Origin: Parafrankia discariae
GTDB lineage: Bacteria > Actinomycetota > Actinomycetes > Frankiales > Frankiaceae
Length of the DNA stretch: 48,379 nucleotides
Assembly: GCF_000373365.1 (NCBI RefSeq)
Contig: NZ_KB891231.1
Location: 1-48,379, forward strand
Direction of reading: 5' to 3'
Shown here: positions 1 to 8,335 of the stretch, piece after piece
How the letters are laid out: every line of letters begins with the position of its first letter
How positions within the stretch are numbered: position 1 is the stretch's first letter
Notes under the pieces: generated by a model
Seen by the model: only the letters and a program-made list of their open reading frames with translations
What the model was told of the DNA's origin: nothing
Database searches by the model: none
Translations under genes and position numbers: made by a program

Positions 1-269
1 GCGCGGAAACGATCTACCTCTACGCCGACAAGGGCTACGTCGGCGGCGAGAGCGATCTGCTCCTCGTGCCCCGTAAGAAGCCCGCGAACGGCGAACTTTC
101 CGACGGCCTCAAGGAGAGCAACCGCGTCCTCGCGGCCACCCGCGCACCCGGCGAACGCGGCTTCGCGGTCCTGAAGAACTGGCGCGTGCTCAGCCGTTTC
201 CGCGGCTGCCCACGCCGGGTCGGCGAGTTCACCCAGGCCGTCTTCGTCCTGGAACAGGAGGGAATCTAG
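1..269 (+). CDS. IS5-type DDE transposase, C-terminal part (5' end outside window)
   Basis: The reading frame is open from the first base (frame 3) to a TAG at 267-269. It gives about 88 residues containing YADKGYVGG, then NRVLAATRAPGERGFAVLKNWRVLSR split over two stretches, and a C-terminal region ending in VFVLEQEGI. This is the layout of the C-terminal half of DDE_Tnp_4 (IS5-family) transposases of actinomycetes: an aspartate-containing YxDxGY strand, a catalytic glutamate in the RAxGER helix, and a short tail. The catalytic D of the first strand and the HTH lie outside the window. The element seems to end about 25 bp after the stop, inside a restriction gene. The enzyme would move the element by cut-and-paste. 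Family assignment is from recognised motifs, not a search. Confidence 0.82.
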   Translation, partial: AETIYLYADKGYVGGESDLLLVPRKKPANGELSDGLKESNRVLAATRAPGERGFAVLKNWRVLSRFRGCPRRVGEFTQAVFVLEQEGI

Positions 270-293
270 AAAAACAAACTTTGAAAATGCTCA
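1..293 (+). mobile_element. Right end of an IS5-like insertion sequence
   Basis: The transposase stop at 267-269 is followed by a short AT-rich tail, unlike the flanks, which contains GAAAATGCTCATT around 283-295. Immediately after it an Mrr-type coding frame begins without a start codon. The terminal inverted repeat is probably in this tail, but the left end is outside the window, so the exact boundary and the target duplication cannot be fixed. The boundary at 293 is an inference from where the restriction-protein frame becomes plausible. Confidence 0.5.
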
Positions 294-818
294 TTCATCG
301 AATTCGATCTCAAGCGTTTTCGGTTCACCGACAGCCTCGACGAACTGGCCGACCTGGACTCCCGACCCAACCTGTTGAAGCTCAGCCCTACCGAGTTCGA
401 ACACCTCGTCAAGGAGCTGTTCGTGGCCATGGGAACCGAAGCCTGGCGGACGGTGCCGTCCAAGGATGGCGGGGTCGATGCCGTTGCGACTCAGAAGAAT
501 CTTGTGTTCGGAGGCGTCTGCCTGATTCAGGCGAAGCGCTGGACCGGGCTCGTCGGCCTCGACGCCGTCCACGCCCTGACCGGCGTCATGACCGACCACA
601 ACGCCACCACGGGCGTTCTGGTCACGACGTCCTGGTTCAGCCGCACCAGCGAGCAGTTCGCCCAACGCAATCGAATTACCCTTATCAACGGAGCCGAACT
701 CAAACACCTGATAAAGGAACACCTTGGTCGCGACGTCATCCCTGGAACCAACCCGCCACGGCGGCTGCGGGCGTCCAAAAACATCCAGACCGGAAAGCCT
801 GGGCCGGCAGCCAACTGA
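294..818 (+). pseudogene. Mrr-like restriction endonuclease, 5' part removed by IS insertion
   Basis: A single frame reads from an in-frame stop at 282-284 to TGA at 816-818. It contains FIEFDLKRFRFTDSLDELA, then a LSPTEFEHLVKELF helix, GGVDAVA, QAKRW and a VTTSWFS strand. These are the elements of the Mrr catalytic domain (PD-(D/E)xK fold: the E of the first helix, D of GGVD and the QxK motif). Family members normally carry a long N-terminal region, which is missing here because the frame begins at the IS end. A TTG at 375 could still start a 147-residue protein with the complete catalytic core, so residual activity is not excluded. I infer a gene broken by transposition. Confidence 0.8.
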
Positions 819-990
819 GGCGTCGGAGGCATCATCGACGGGCGGACGCCTTGAACCGTCCCGTTGATTCAGGACAGCGACTATCGGGCCGATCCGCGCG
901 GTGGACAGCCGTCTGGTGCGGGTCGACCAACGGAGGTGTTCCGAGTTCGTCGTCGCGTTCGGCTGGCGCCGGCTCGGGCAGAATAGAGGC

Positions 991-1410
991 ATGACGTCTG
1001 CGATGGAGCTGCACGGAGCTCCTCATGTGGAGCGATACCTCGAGACCGACGGGCGCGACGGGTACCACTGGCGCAACGGCACGACGGTCCTGCTGCTGTT
1101 CACCAAGGGGCGCAGGTCCGGTCAGCCGCGCACCAACGCGCTGATCTTCCAGCCCTGGAAGGACGCGTACCTCGTCGTCGCCTCGAAGGGCGGCACCCCG
1201 GAGCCGCCGGCGTGGTTCCTCAATCTTGAGGCCGACCCCGAGGTCGAGGTCCAGATCGAAGGCGACCGCTTCGCCGCCCGCGCTCGCGTGGCCACCGCGG
1301 AGGAGAAGCCGGCGATGTGGGCGAAGATGGTCGAGGCCTGGCCCGACTACGACGACTACCAGGCCAAAACCGCACGGACGATCCCCGTGGTCGTGCTCGA
1401 ACGAGCCTGA
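991..1410 (+). CDS. Nitroreductase/deazaflavin-dependent (F420) oxidoreductase family protein
   Basis: This is a 139-residue protein of the DDN-like split beta-barrel family, whose members bind F420 or related flavins and reduce quinones or nitro compounds. Visible signatures are LLLFTKGRRSGQPRTNALIF near residues 30-50 (the phosphate-binding TxGRxSG motif), a GGTPEPPAWFLNL segment, VEVQI and a closing PVVVLER strand. The length is typical. ATG 991 was chosen; ATG 1003 is also possible, and GTG 901 only adds an atypical N-terminus. It converges on the YhgE-like gene, with a strong hairpin between the two. The substrate cannot be told from sequence. Confidence 0.88.
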   Translation: MTSAMELHGAPHVERYLETDGRDGYHWRNGTTVLLLFTKGRRSGQPRTNALIFQPWKDAYLVVASKGGTPEPPAWFLNLEADPEVEVQIEGDRFAARARVATAEEKPAMWAKMVEAWPDYDDYQAKTARTIPVVVLERA

Positions 1411-1450
1411 GAACCCGAAGCCACCGAAAACCCACGACCGAGAAAACCCG

Positions 1451-1496
1451 CGACTGAGGACACGGGCGACCGCCAAAAGGTCCGTGTTCTCAGTCG
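1451..1496. terminator. Bidirectional terminator hairpin between convergent genes
   Basis: Bases 1451-1465 pair with 1482-1496 over 15 positions with one G-U pair and a 16-nt loop. The hairpin lies 40 bp after the stop of the reductase and overlaps the stop codon of the opposing gene at 1490. There is no long T-tract, which is common in high-GC actinomycetes. Confidence 0.75.
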
Positions 1497-2869
1497 GTCC
1501 GTTCCTGGGGCCGGTAGTCCTGGACAGCGCGATCGACGTACGCCAGCAGCTCCGGAGTCAGCCGGTGCAGCGCCCGGCGGTCGTACCAGCGGACGATCAG
1601 GGTGCCCGCGGCGAGCCAGCAGAACAGGCCGATCACGGCCGCCACGAGGCCACGGGTCAGGCCCGCGTCAGCCTGGGCGCCGAAGTACAGGATGGCCCGG
1701 TCGCCGGCGAGGATCTGCCGCAGCGGCTCGGCCTCGCTGAGCAGACGGAAGAAGCCGGGTAGTGCCTCGATGGGCACGGTCCCGCCGGCCGAGGCCAGGC
1801 CGGCGTAGACGAACAGCAGGATGGCGACCAGCTGCCCGGGGGTGCCGAGCACCGCGAAGAGCACGATCGTCCCGGTGGCGACGCTGGCCGCGCACAGCCA
1901 CGCGTACAACCACAGCAGCAGCGGATGCGGGGCGTCCATGCCCACCGCGCCGGCCGCGACCGCCAGCATCACGCCGGTCACCACCGCGGTCAGCACCGCC
2001 GCCATCGCCCATTTGATCAGCAGGGTCCGCCAGCGGCTGATCGCCTTCGGCTGGAGCTGGGTCCACCGGGGGCCGACCTCGGAGGCGCCGTAGCCGAGCG
2101 CCGCGTCCACCGTGGCGTGCAGGATGGTCCCGGCCAGAAACCCGCACATGAGGGTCAGCAGGGCCAGGTAGAAGGCGCTCAGGCCAAGCGCGCTCTTCGC
2201 GGGCGGCGGGTGGAACTGGCTGGTCGTGACCGTCACCGGGTTCGCCAGGAACGCCGTCGTCGCGGCCTCGTGGGTCCCCGTGCCGGCTGCCGCCGTGAGC
2301 TGCCCGCTGACCGTCCGCGAGGCGGCGGCGACAGCGGGCTGCAGGATGCCGGTGGCCAGGCTCACCCCCAGGGTGCCGGCCCGTGGGTTGGTCAGCAGCT
2401 GGATCGCCCCGCCGCCCGTCGTCCCGCCTGTCGGCGGATCAGTCGCCGGCGGACCGGCCGTCGGCAGACCGGCCTGCGTCAGGAGCGAGGCGGTGAAGCC
2501 GGACGGGATCACGACTGTCGCGTACGCGCGCCCGCGGCTCATGGCTCGTTCGGCCTCGGACCGGGTCACGGATTCCAGCCGTAACCGGTGGGACACCGCG
2601 GGGCTCGTCCGCAGGTCGGTCTCGATCCGCCCGCCGATGTCGAGGTGTTCCGTTCCCAGCGTGGCCCCGCGGTCGTCGTTCACCACCTCGACCGGCAGGT
2701 CGCGCACGTGAGCCAGCGGGTTCACCGCCGACGTGAGGTACAGCGCGGTCATCGACGCGACGACGGCCGAGGCCAGGACCAGCGGCAGCACCCACACCGC
2801 GCGTTCCCGCAGCAGGTCGCGCACGCGAACCGGAAAGTCATCCCGCGGTGTCCCGTTCTCCGGACCCAC
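1490..2869 (-). CDS. YhgE/Pip-like ABC-2-type membrane protein
   Basis: This is a 459-residue polytopic protein. One membrane segment lies at about 28-50, then an external domain of about 180 residues that opens with LPVEVVNDDRGA and RIETDL, then five or six hydrophobic segments from about 225 to 425. This is the topology of the YhgE/Pip (phage infection protein) and SNG1/DUF3533 families, which resemble ABC-2 permeases and often act in efflux or surface export. GTG 2869 has GAGGAGG four bases upstream. It lies 55 bp downstream of the alpha/beta hydrolase on the same strand, so co-transcription is likely. No ATPase is adjacent. Substrate unknown. Confidence 0.8.
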   Translation of the reverse strand: MGPENGTPRDDFPVRVRDLLRERAVWVLPLVLASAVVASMTALYLTSAVNPLAHVRDLPVEVVNDDRGATLGTEHLDIGGRIETDLRTSPAVSHRLRLESVTRSEAERAMSRGRAYATVVIPSGFTASLLTQAGLPTAGPPATDPPTGGTTGGGAIQLLTNPRAGTLGVSLATGILQPAVAAASRTVSGQLTAAAGTGTHEAATTAFLANPVTVTTSQFHPPPAKSALGLSAFYLALLTLMCGFLAGTILHATVDAALGYGASEVGPRWTQLQPKAISRWRTLLIKWAMAAVLTAVVTGVMLAVAAGAVGMDAPHPLLLWLYAWLCAASVATGTIVLFAVLGTPGQLVAILLFVYAGLASAGGTVPIEALPGFFRLLSEAEPLRQILAGDRAILYFGAQADAGLTRGLVAAVIGLFCWLAAGTLIVRWYDRRALHRLTPELLAYVDRAVQDYRPQERTD

Positions 2870-2924
2870 CAGACCTCCTCGTCTCGCTCAGCCGCTCAGC
2901 CGCTCAGCCACTCAGTCAGGCAGG

Positions 2925-3623
2925 TCAGGCCGTCACCGACTTGACGGCCGTCCTGATCAGGTCGGCCACCACGGTCGGATGGGAGAACATCACCAGGTGC
3001 GACGAGTCCACCTCGACCGTGTCGACCCCCGCGCGCTGGTAGCCGAAGCGCTCGACCTCGGGATTGATGGCGTGGTCCGACGTGGCGACGATGCCCCAGG
3101 CCGGCCTGGTCCGCCACGCCGCGGCGGGTGCCTTCTCGCCGAACACCGCGGCTGACAGTGGCCGCTGCGACACGGCGAGCACCGCGGTGACGGCCGGGTC
3201 GACGTCGTGGGCGAAGACCGCCCGAAACTCCTGGATATCGACCGAGAGGTCGACACCGCCCGGGAACGGGGTGGTGACCAGCGCCGAGCCCAGGTCGGAG
3301 TCGGGGAACCGCCCCTGGAGCTCGCCCAGGGCCTCGTCCTCCTCGAGGACGAAGCCGGCGAGATAGACCAGGGCCTTCACGTTCTCGGCGACACCGGCCA
3401 CGGTGGCCACCGCGCAGCCGTACGAGTGGCCGACGAGGACGACGGGACCGTCGATCGCCGCGAGGACCGACCGGAGGTACTCGGCGTCGCCGACGAGCGA
3501 GCGGTTCGGGATCGCCGGTGCCACCACGGCGAGGCCGTCGGCGAGCAGCTCGGGAACCACCCGGGCGAAGCTGGACGCGTCGGCGAAGGCGCCGTGGACG
3601 AGAACGACAGTGGGCTGCGACAT
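2925..3623 (-). CDS. Alpha/beta hydrolase (esterase-like, EstC/PnbA-type small hydrolase)
   Basis: This is a 232-residue hydrolase. The oxyanion region is VVLVHGAFADASS (6-18), the nucleophile elbow is GHSYG with Ser67, an acid candidate lies in TSDHAI, and the catalytic His is in DSSHLVMFSHP near 211. The length and the HGAFADAS motif match a family of small actinobacterial alpha/beta hydrolases with unknown natural ester substrates. The reading frame continues far upstream, but ATG 3623 is preceded by GGGGAG at a good distance and by a possible operator (3690-3704), so the longer start is unlikely. The YhgE-like gene follows 55 bp downstream, probably in the same transcript. Confidence 0.92.
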   Translation of the reverse strand: MSQPTVVLVHGAFADASSFARVVPELLADGLAVVAPAIPNRSLVGDAEYLRSVLAAIDGPVVLVGHSYGCAVATVAGVAENVKALVYLAGFVLEEDEALGELQGRFPDSDLGSALVTTPFPGGVDLSVDIQEFRAVFAHDVDPAVTAVLAVSQRPLSAAVFGEKAPAAAWRTRPAWGIVATSDHAINPEVERFGYQRAGVDTVEVDSSHLVMFSHPTVVADLIRTAVKSVTA

Positions 3624-3689
3624 GCTTTTCCATCTCCCCTGCTCTGAACCGTGCGCCCCGAGTACACCAGGGCACACTTGACGATTTGT

Positions 3690-3704
3690 GTACGGTCTCC
3701 GTAC
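3690..3704. promoter_or_regulatory. Inverted repeat, candidate TetR-type operator for the hydrolase
   Basis: GTACGG TCT CCGTAC is a perfect palindrome with 6-bp arms and a 3-bp centre, 67 bp upstream of the hydrolase start. Such short-spaced GTACGG/CCGTAC palindromes are typical of TetR-family sites in front of detoxification genes. No TetR gene is visible in the window, so the regulator is unknown. Confidence 0.45.
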
Positions 3705-4163
3705 CGGGGCGCCCATATCCTCGACGCCGGGTCGTCGGACGTGTTGGCGTTCGCGGCCCGTCGGCTGGCGGCGGAACGGGCCGCGGCCGCGACCCGCCGG
3801 TTCCGCCTCGCCGGCCCTGCTGAACCCGCCGGCTCTGAGCGGTTCCTGTCGTGCCGGGTGCACCGTTCCCGATGGTCCTGGTCGGGTTCCGTCCGGTTGG
3901 CGGGCGGAGTGTGGTCGGATGGCCGGTCGGGTCGGGTCGGGTCGGGACCGGACCCGGACCCGGGGAGTGGGCAGGTTCGTGCTCTTGCGGACGGTCGGGA
4001 TGATCCTGGCCCTGTTCATGGATAGACGGGCGATCGCCCGACCGGGGCTGGCCGATGGCGCGTCCCAGGGGTCGGGACCGGGCAGATTCCGAACGCGCCG
4101 AAGCCCTGGCCGCCTTCTGGCCTGTTCGAGGTCGCTGCGGCTGTTCCCGAGCATGGTGGCACC
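3705..4163. other. Intergenic stretch, no gene recognised
   Basis: Both strands hold only frames with biased, low-complexity composition. None shows a domain signature or a good ribosome binding site. A tract of repeated cgggt units lies at about 3926-3965. Apart from the operator just upstream, I see nothing assignable. Confidence 0.5.
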
Positions 4164-4742
4164 ATGACCGTCATGCGTCTGGGCGCCGCCGATCATCTCG
4201 GCTGGGCTGTGGCTGTCACGGCCACGGCGGACCATCAGGTCGTGGATCGTCGGCGGATCGAGTTGATCGAACCAGGCATGCCGGTGGCGCCGATCCACCA
4301 TGCTGGCGGTCCTCACCAGCTCCACCGGTCGGGGGAGCCACTCAGCGACACCGAACTCGCGGGCCTGGTGGCCGATGTCCGCGCCTCGGTGGTCCGGGCC
4401 GCTTCGGCGGCCTTGGAGGAGCTGGCCGCGGCGTTGCCCGCACCGATCATCTCGCTCTCGCTGCGGACCTGGCCGGCTACCTTCCCGGTCGACATCGCTG
4501 TGCAACGACGCGTCCCGTACGAGAGCCGTGCCGACGCCATCATGTACCGGCAGGTGCTGGCCGACGTGGCGCGGAACCGCGGCTGGACGATCCATCTCTA
4601 CGACCCGAGAACCGTTGAGGCTGAAGCGGTCCGCCTACTGGGTGAGCGCACGGATGAGGTGCTGCGCGGACCACGGGCAACGCTGGGGCCGCCCTGGGCA
4701 AAGGATCATCGGGTCGCCCTCGCGGCGATCGTGACCGCGTGA
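4164..4742 (+). CDS. Uncharacterised protein with an RNase H/RuvC-like appearance
   Basis: This is a 192-residue protein of no recognised named family. It opens with MRLGAADHLGWAVAV, in which Asp10 sits in a first beta-strand, followed by a TADHQVVDRRRIELI hairpin. The C-terminal half has VPYESRADAIMYRQVLADVA and ends KDHRVALAAIVTA with Asp181-His182 before a helix. An early Asp strand, beta-hairpin, helix and a late Asp in an A-rich helix is the arrangement of RuvC-like and RNase H-like nucleases (late D/H then ALAAA). That fold is my inference only. The gene stands alone. ATG 4173 is an alternative start. Confidence 0.7.
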   Translation: MTVMRLGAADHLGWAVAVTATADHQVVDRRRIELIEPGMPVAPIHHAGGPHQLHRSGEPLSDTELAGLVADVRASVVRAASAALEELAAALPAPIISLSLRTWPATFPVDIAVQRRVPYESRADAIMYRQVLADVARNRGWTIHLYDPRTVEAEAVRLLGERTDEVLRGPRATLGPPWAKDHRVALAAIVTA

Positions 4743-4863
4743 TCTCACCTCTGGTCTGAGGCACCGTCGGCTTCTGGAGGTGCCAGCGGAGCCTGCCGCG
4801 GAGGGCCGCTGGCGGTGTGCCCAGCGGTTACCTGCGCATGCTGGCGAATCACAACGTTGCAGT

Positions 4864-5315
4864 TCAGAGGCCTAATGGTGGGTCGGAGCCTGCCGCTGGC
4901 GCGTGGCTGCGGGCCGGATGGGGGGAGCCGGCTGCACGGGTCCGCTGTGCGCGGCTGACTGCCCAGCGATCTCCGCTGGGCAGGACGTGGTAGATCGTGC
5001 TGGCTTTTCGCTGGGCACGATGTGGTGCGCCTGGGCGCGTGTCGAGTTGCGATCTTTCTGTGGGATTCGCTGCTGTCGCGGTACCGACGGTCTGATTGAT
5101 CCCGACGCCGGAGACCACGTCGCCGGTGTCGCCACCGGTCCGACAGTTGGCGTTGCTCGCGCTCTCCGAACTCACCGAGCCCGGCCCTGATGTGGCGCGG
5201 GGGCCACGCACCGTGACAGTCTTTGGCGCGTAGGCGGTTCCTGGCAGTGCGACGGCCAGCGCGGCACCCAGGACGAGCACCGCGAACAACAGATCCCCAG
5301 AGATCTTCTCGCCAT
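4864..5315 (-). pseudogene. Small secreted protein gene with an apparent frameshift in a G-run
   Basis: ATG 5315 follows a purine-rich AAGAAGGAAGGAA leader and starts MARRSLG. One frame over, the sequence reads GDLLFAVLVLGAALAVALPG followed by TAYA, a textbook signal peptide with an AxA-type site. The mature region then has GPRATSGPGSVSSESASNAN and GDTGDVVSGVGINQTVGTAT. The two frames would join if the run of four G (complement of 5295-5298) had five. This is either a real frameshift, a phase-variable tract or a sequencing error. The tail after about 5050 looks non-coding, so the true stop may be earlier. Function unknown; the Asn/Gly/Ser/Thr-rich mature part suggests an exported surface or extracellular peptide. 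Confidence 0.4.
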
Positions 5316-6016
5316 TTCCTTCCTTCTTTCCGGATAGATGGAACTTCCTGCGAACCGTGATCCGACGAGCGCACGAGCGCACGAGCGCCAGTTTCCGCAG
5401 TATTCGGCGGCACATTTATTGCACAGCGAAAAGAGCGAACAAAACCTCTTGGCCCGACGGCCGGGTGCCGACCGACTGACCGCTCGGCCGGCCCTGACGC
5501 GGTCGAGTACGCCCAGCGGCACCGGAGGCGCACCGCCCACCCAAAGGATCACCCCGGAGCGTGCGACTGCTTCACCGACCTCTCACGCTCCCCACAGCGG
5601 GGGGACTCCTCGGCGACAGAAACATAAGCCAGTCCGTGTTGTGGATGCGCGGCTTCGTCATGATTTCTCCGCATCCGCGGAGATGGACCACTCGCGACGG
5701 CACGGGCCGGTCAGATCTCGAGCGGAGCCCGCGCGAACCTCGCGCGGAAAGTAGTTGACCAGCAACTACACGAAGCCGCGCACCCAGGATCGGGACACGT
5801 CAGACAAAGCTTCCCATGCGGTCAAATCGTCCAAAGGCGGCGGTCGCTACCGTTGACTGCGCCTGCCACGGAGAGAGTCCGGTTGTCGAGTCGGCACGGA
5901 AATCGCCCGACTCGACCAATCGACTTCGAGCCTCCACACCCACGGCGAAGACAGGCCCGCCCGCCCCTCTGAACGTCGCACGGAGCGGGTCGCTACCATC
6001 CTGACCTGCAACATCG

Positions 6017-6031
6017 TCTAGATGAGCTAGA
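6017..6031. promoter_or_regulatory. Short palindrome in the leader of the binding-protein gene
   Basis: TCTAG ATGAG CTAGA is a perfect 5-bp-arm inverted repeat 32 bp before the start codon, just upstream of a GGAGG ribosome site at 6052-6056. It could be an operator or chance; CTAG is rare in such genomes, which makes two copies here notable. Confidence 0.25.
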
Positions 6032-6063
6032 GAAATGAACGACCGGCGATTGGAGGCAGGCTC

Positions 6064-7326
6064 ATGCGCCGAATCGGTGCCCTCCGCCGTTCTCGTCTAT
6101 CCATCGTGGGGGTACGGGTGCGCTTAGGTAGCACGACAGGGTTACTTGGTGTGGCTGCCGCGGTTCTCGTCGCGGCGGTCACGGGTTGTTCCTCGACACC
6201 GGGGGTCACGAACGCCGCGGTGTGTGACAGCCCTGGCGTCACCTCCAACGAGGTGAACCTCGGCCTGGTGTACTCCGATTCGGGCGTGGGCAGCGCCGCC
6301 TTCTCCTCGGCCCGAGCCGGCGCGGACGCCCGGTTCGGCCTGGCCAACGAGGAGGGCGGGGTACACGGCCGGAAGATCGTCTACCAGTGGCGCGACGACG
6401 CGAACGACCCCGCCCAGAACGCCCGCGTCGCCCAGGAGCTCGTCCGGGGCGGCGGTACCTTCGGCCTCGTGACGGTCACCACCGCCTTCGGTGGCGCACC
6501 GGCGGAGCTGGCGAAGCAGAATGTCCCCGTCATCGGGTTCGCTCTGCCGACCTGGGGCCAGTACCAGAACATGTTCTCCAACATGTACCAGGCCTCACCG
6601 GTGACGATCGGCCGCTACCTTCAGAACAGCGGCGGCAGCAAGATCGGCATCGTGATCACGGGGTCGTCGGCGTCCACGTTGGACATCATCAAGACGTACA
6701 AGAGCGCCTTCGAGTCGGTCGGGCTCACCGTCGCCGACACCATCTCCTACGCGCACAGCGCTGACAGCCCGGCCCGCGTGGCGCAGGAGCTGGCGGCCAC
6801 GGGGGTCAACGCGCTGGTCGCTTTCACGACCACCGAGGATCTCGCCGAGATCATGGGCGCCGTACGCGCGGCGAAGCTGAACCTCGCCACCACCGTCTCG
6901 TTCACCGGGTACGACCGGGGCGTGCTGCCCACCCTGGGCCCGGCACTCGCGGGCGTCTCGGTCCCCGTGTACTTCCGCCCCTTCGAGGCCGGCGGCGCCG
7001 CCATCGACCGGTACCGCACCGCGATGGTCCGCTACGCGCCGGAAGCCACCCAGCCGGACCAGCAGTTCGCGATGGAGGCGTACATCTACGCCGACATGTT
7101 CGTGCGCGGGCTCGAGCTCGCCGGCGACTGCCCCACCCGCGAAGGGTTCATCAGCGCGCTGCAGTCGGTGGCCGACTATGACGCCGGCGGCCTGATCGAA
7201 CCGGTCAACCTGGCCACGAACCGGACCGGGGCGCTCGACTGCTACGCCTTCGTCCAGGTCAACCCCACGGGCACCGGGTTCCAGGTCGCCCGCCCACGCC
7301 TCTGCGCCAACGGCACGGCCGGCTGA
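6064..7326 (+). CDS. Branched-chain amino-acid-type ABC transporter substrate-binding lipoprotein
   Basis: This is a 420-residue exported lipoprotein. It has a basic N-terminus, a hydrophobic stretch at about 24-40 and a lipobox AVTGC with Cys42 as the lipidation site. The mature protein opens SNEVNLGLVYSDSG, then FGLANEEGGVHGRKI and ARVAQELV, the hallmarks of Peripla_BP_6 (LivJ/amide-type) proteins, with a YxxAxPxT-type middle region and a C-terminal lobe. GGAGG lies seven bases before ATG 6064. No permease or ATPase is nearby, so this is an orphan receptor that must borrow a transporter or act as a sensor. The ligand is not predictable; amides and amino acids are common for the family. Confidence 0.9.
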   Translation: MRRIGALRRSRLSIVGVRVRLGSTTGLLGVAAAVLVAAVTGCSSTPGVTNAAVCDSPGVTSNEVNLGLVYSDSGVGSAAFSSARAGADARFGLANEEGGVHGRKIVYQWRDDANDPAQNARVAQELVRGGGTFGLVTVTTAFGGAPAELAKQNVPVIGFALPTWGQYQNMFSNMYQASPVTIGRYLQNSGGSKIGIVITGSSASTLDIIKTYKSAFESVGLTVADTISYAHSADSPARVAQELAATGVNALVAFTTTEDLAEIMGAVRAAKLNLATTVSFTGYDRGVLPTLGPALAGVSVPVYFRPFEAGGAAIDRYRTAMVRYAPEATQPDQQFAMEAYIYADMFVRGLELAGDCPTREGFISALQSVADYDAGGLIEPVNLATNRTGALDCYAFVQVNPTGTGFQVARPRLCANGTAG

Positions 7327-7355
7327 CGGACACGACCGGCTGACGGGATGACCTC

Positions 7356-7380
7356 CCGGCGGGTTGGCGGTGCCCGCCGG
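7356..7380. terminator. Hairpin between convergent genes
   Basis: CCGGCGGG at 7356-7363 pairs perfectly with CCCGCCGG at 7373-7380 across a 9-nt loop, between the stops of two convergent genes (7326 and 7381). No T-tract. Confidence 0.6.
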
Positions 7381-7995
7381 TCACTCCGTTCTGGACGCGA
7401 CGCCCTCGTAGGCGAAACCGAAGAACTCGGGCCCGATCATCCGGTAGGTCCCGATGGTGTCGAGGGTGAGCCCGGCGTTCTCGATCAGCCTGTCGATCGG
7501 CCGGTTCAGGTGGCAGCCGCCGAGGCACCGCCCCCAGAGGGGAGTGAGGCGGTCCTGCCACCGGGCGACACCGGGTCGCGATGAACGGCCGTGTTCGACG
7601 AAGCGCAGCGTCCCGCCGGGGCGCAGCACCCGGCGCATCTCACCGAGCGCGCGTTCGACGTCCGGGATGGTGCACAGCGTCCAGGTGACCAGTACGTGGT
7701 CGACCGACGTGTCCGGGAGGGGAAGCCGCTGACCGTCCTCGCCGACGAACTCGACCGGGACGGCGGTGGCGGCGAGGCGGTCGCCGGCCAGCCGGCGGCC
7801 CACCGCCGCGGGCTCCACGGCGAGCAGCCGGGTGACCTCCGGTGGGAGGTGCGGCAGGTTCCGCCCGGAGCCGAACCCGACCTCCAGGACCTCGCCGGTC
7901 AGCCCGGCGGCGACCCGGGCGCGGGTGGTCTCCATGGGCCTGCCGAGGACGAGGTCGATGAACCGCGGAAGCACCTGATCGTCGTAGAAGCCCAT
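7381..7995 (-). CDS. Class I SAM-dependent methyltransferase
   Basis: This is a 204-residue protein that begins MGFYDDQVLPRFIDLVLGRP. SAM motif I is EVLEVGFGSGRNL (about 33-45), motif II ends in AVEPA, motif IV is DHVLVTWTLCTI, and a post-motif segment reads ALGEMRRVLRPGGTLRFVEH. This is the Methyltransf_11 layout of UbiE-related and phospholipid-methyltransferase-like enzymes; the EHGRS segment and CHLNRPID are typical of that subgroup. ATG 7995 has GGGAGAG just upstream; the longer frame to 8067 adds an unlikely proline-rich tail and runs into an iclR relic. The acceptor substrate is unknown. Confidence 0.9.
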   Translation of the reverse strand: MGFYDDQVLPRFIDLVLGRPMETTRARVAAGLTGEVLEVGFGSGRNLPHLPPEVTRLLAVEPAAVGRRLAGDRLAATAVPVEFVGEDGQRLPLPDTSVDHVLVTWTLCTIPDVERALGEMRRVLRPGGTLRFVEHGRSSRPGVARWQDRLTPLWGRCLGGCHLNRPIDRLIENAGLTLDTIGTYRMIGPEFFGFAYEGVASRTE

Positions 7996-8149
7996 CGGCT
8001 CTCCCTGTGGCGACATGGGTGTCCGGCCCCGTCCCGGCATCGGTACCGGCCGCGGCCTGACCGTCAAGGCATGTGTTCCCGCGCCGACGGTAACTGAGCG
8101 GGCGACGCCGGGCCCGGGGTCGGCTTCCCGCCGGGTCGGGGGGCGCCCG

Positions 8150-8335
8150 CCGATCTCCCGGGTCGCGCAGCAGCCAGCCGGCGTCGCTGAGGGTGGCCAG
8201 CATCGCGTGGGCGGTCGCCTTGTTCAGCTCCAACCGCCGCGCCAGCTCCGACAGCCCGAAAGGCCGGCCGGGATGTCGGCTCAGGAAGGTGATGAGCGCG
8301 ACCGTCCGGTCGACCCCCGGGGCGGGCCGTGGCAT
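8150..8335 (-). pseudogene. IclR-family regulator, N-terminal DNA-binding fragment only
   Basis: From ATG 8335 the frame reads VDRTVALITFLSRHPGR, then GLSELARRLELNKATAHAML and LSDAGWLLRDPGDR. This is the complete winged-helix domain of an IclR regulator (recognition helix NKATAHAML). IclR proteins continue for about 190 residues with an effector domain. Here the frame turns into proline/arginine-rich non-homologous sequence at about 8150 and runs into the methyltransferase leader, so the sensing domain is lost. A promoter and palindrome in front of the divergent cupin operon (8543-8608) may be its former target. Confidence 0.75.

Larger units (their letters stand above)
4743..6063. other. Long gene-poor region holding one possible secreted-protein gene
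   Basis: Of 1.3 kb, only the minus-strand segment 4864-5315 shows protein-like features (separate entry). The rest has stop-interrupted frames on both strands. A plus-strand frame at 5816-6004 has no RBS and no recognisable motif. A gagcgcac repeat occurs near 5367-5388. The last 60 bp belong to the leader of the binding-protein gene. Confidence 0.45.

Noticed and set aside
3705-4025. TetR regulator next to the GTACGG palindrome
   Set aside because: Frames here have no helix-turn-helix pattern and no consistent protein-like stretch.
5816-6004. 62-residue plus-strand frame
   Set aside because: No ribosome site, no motif, biased composition.
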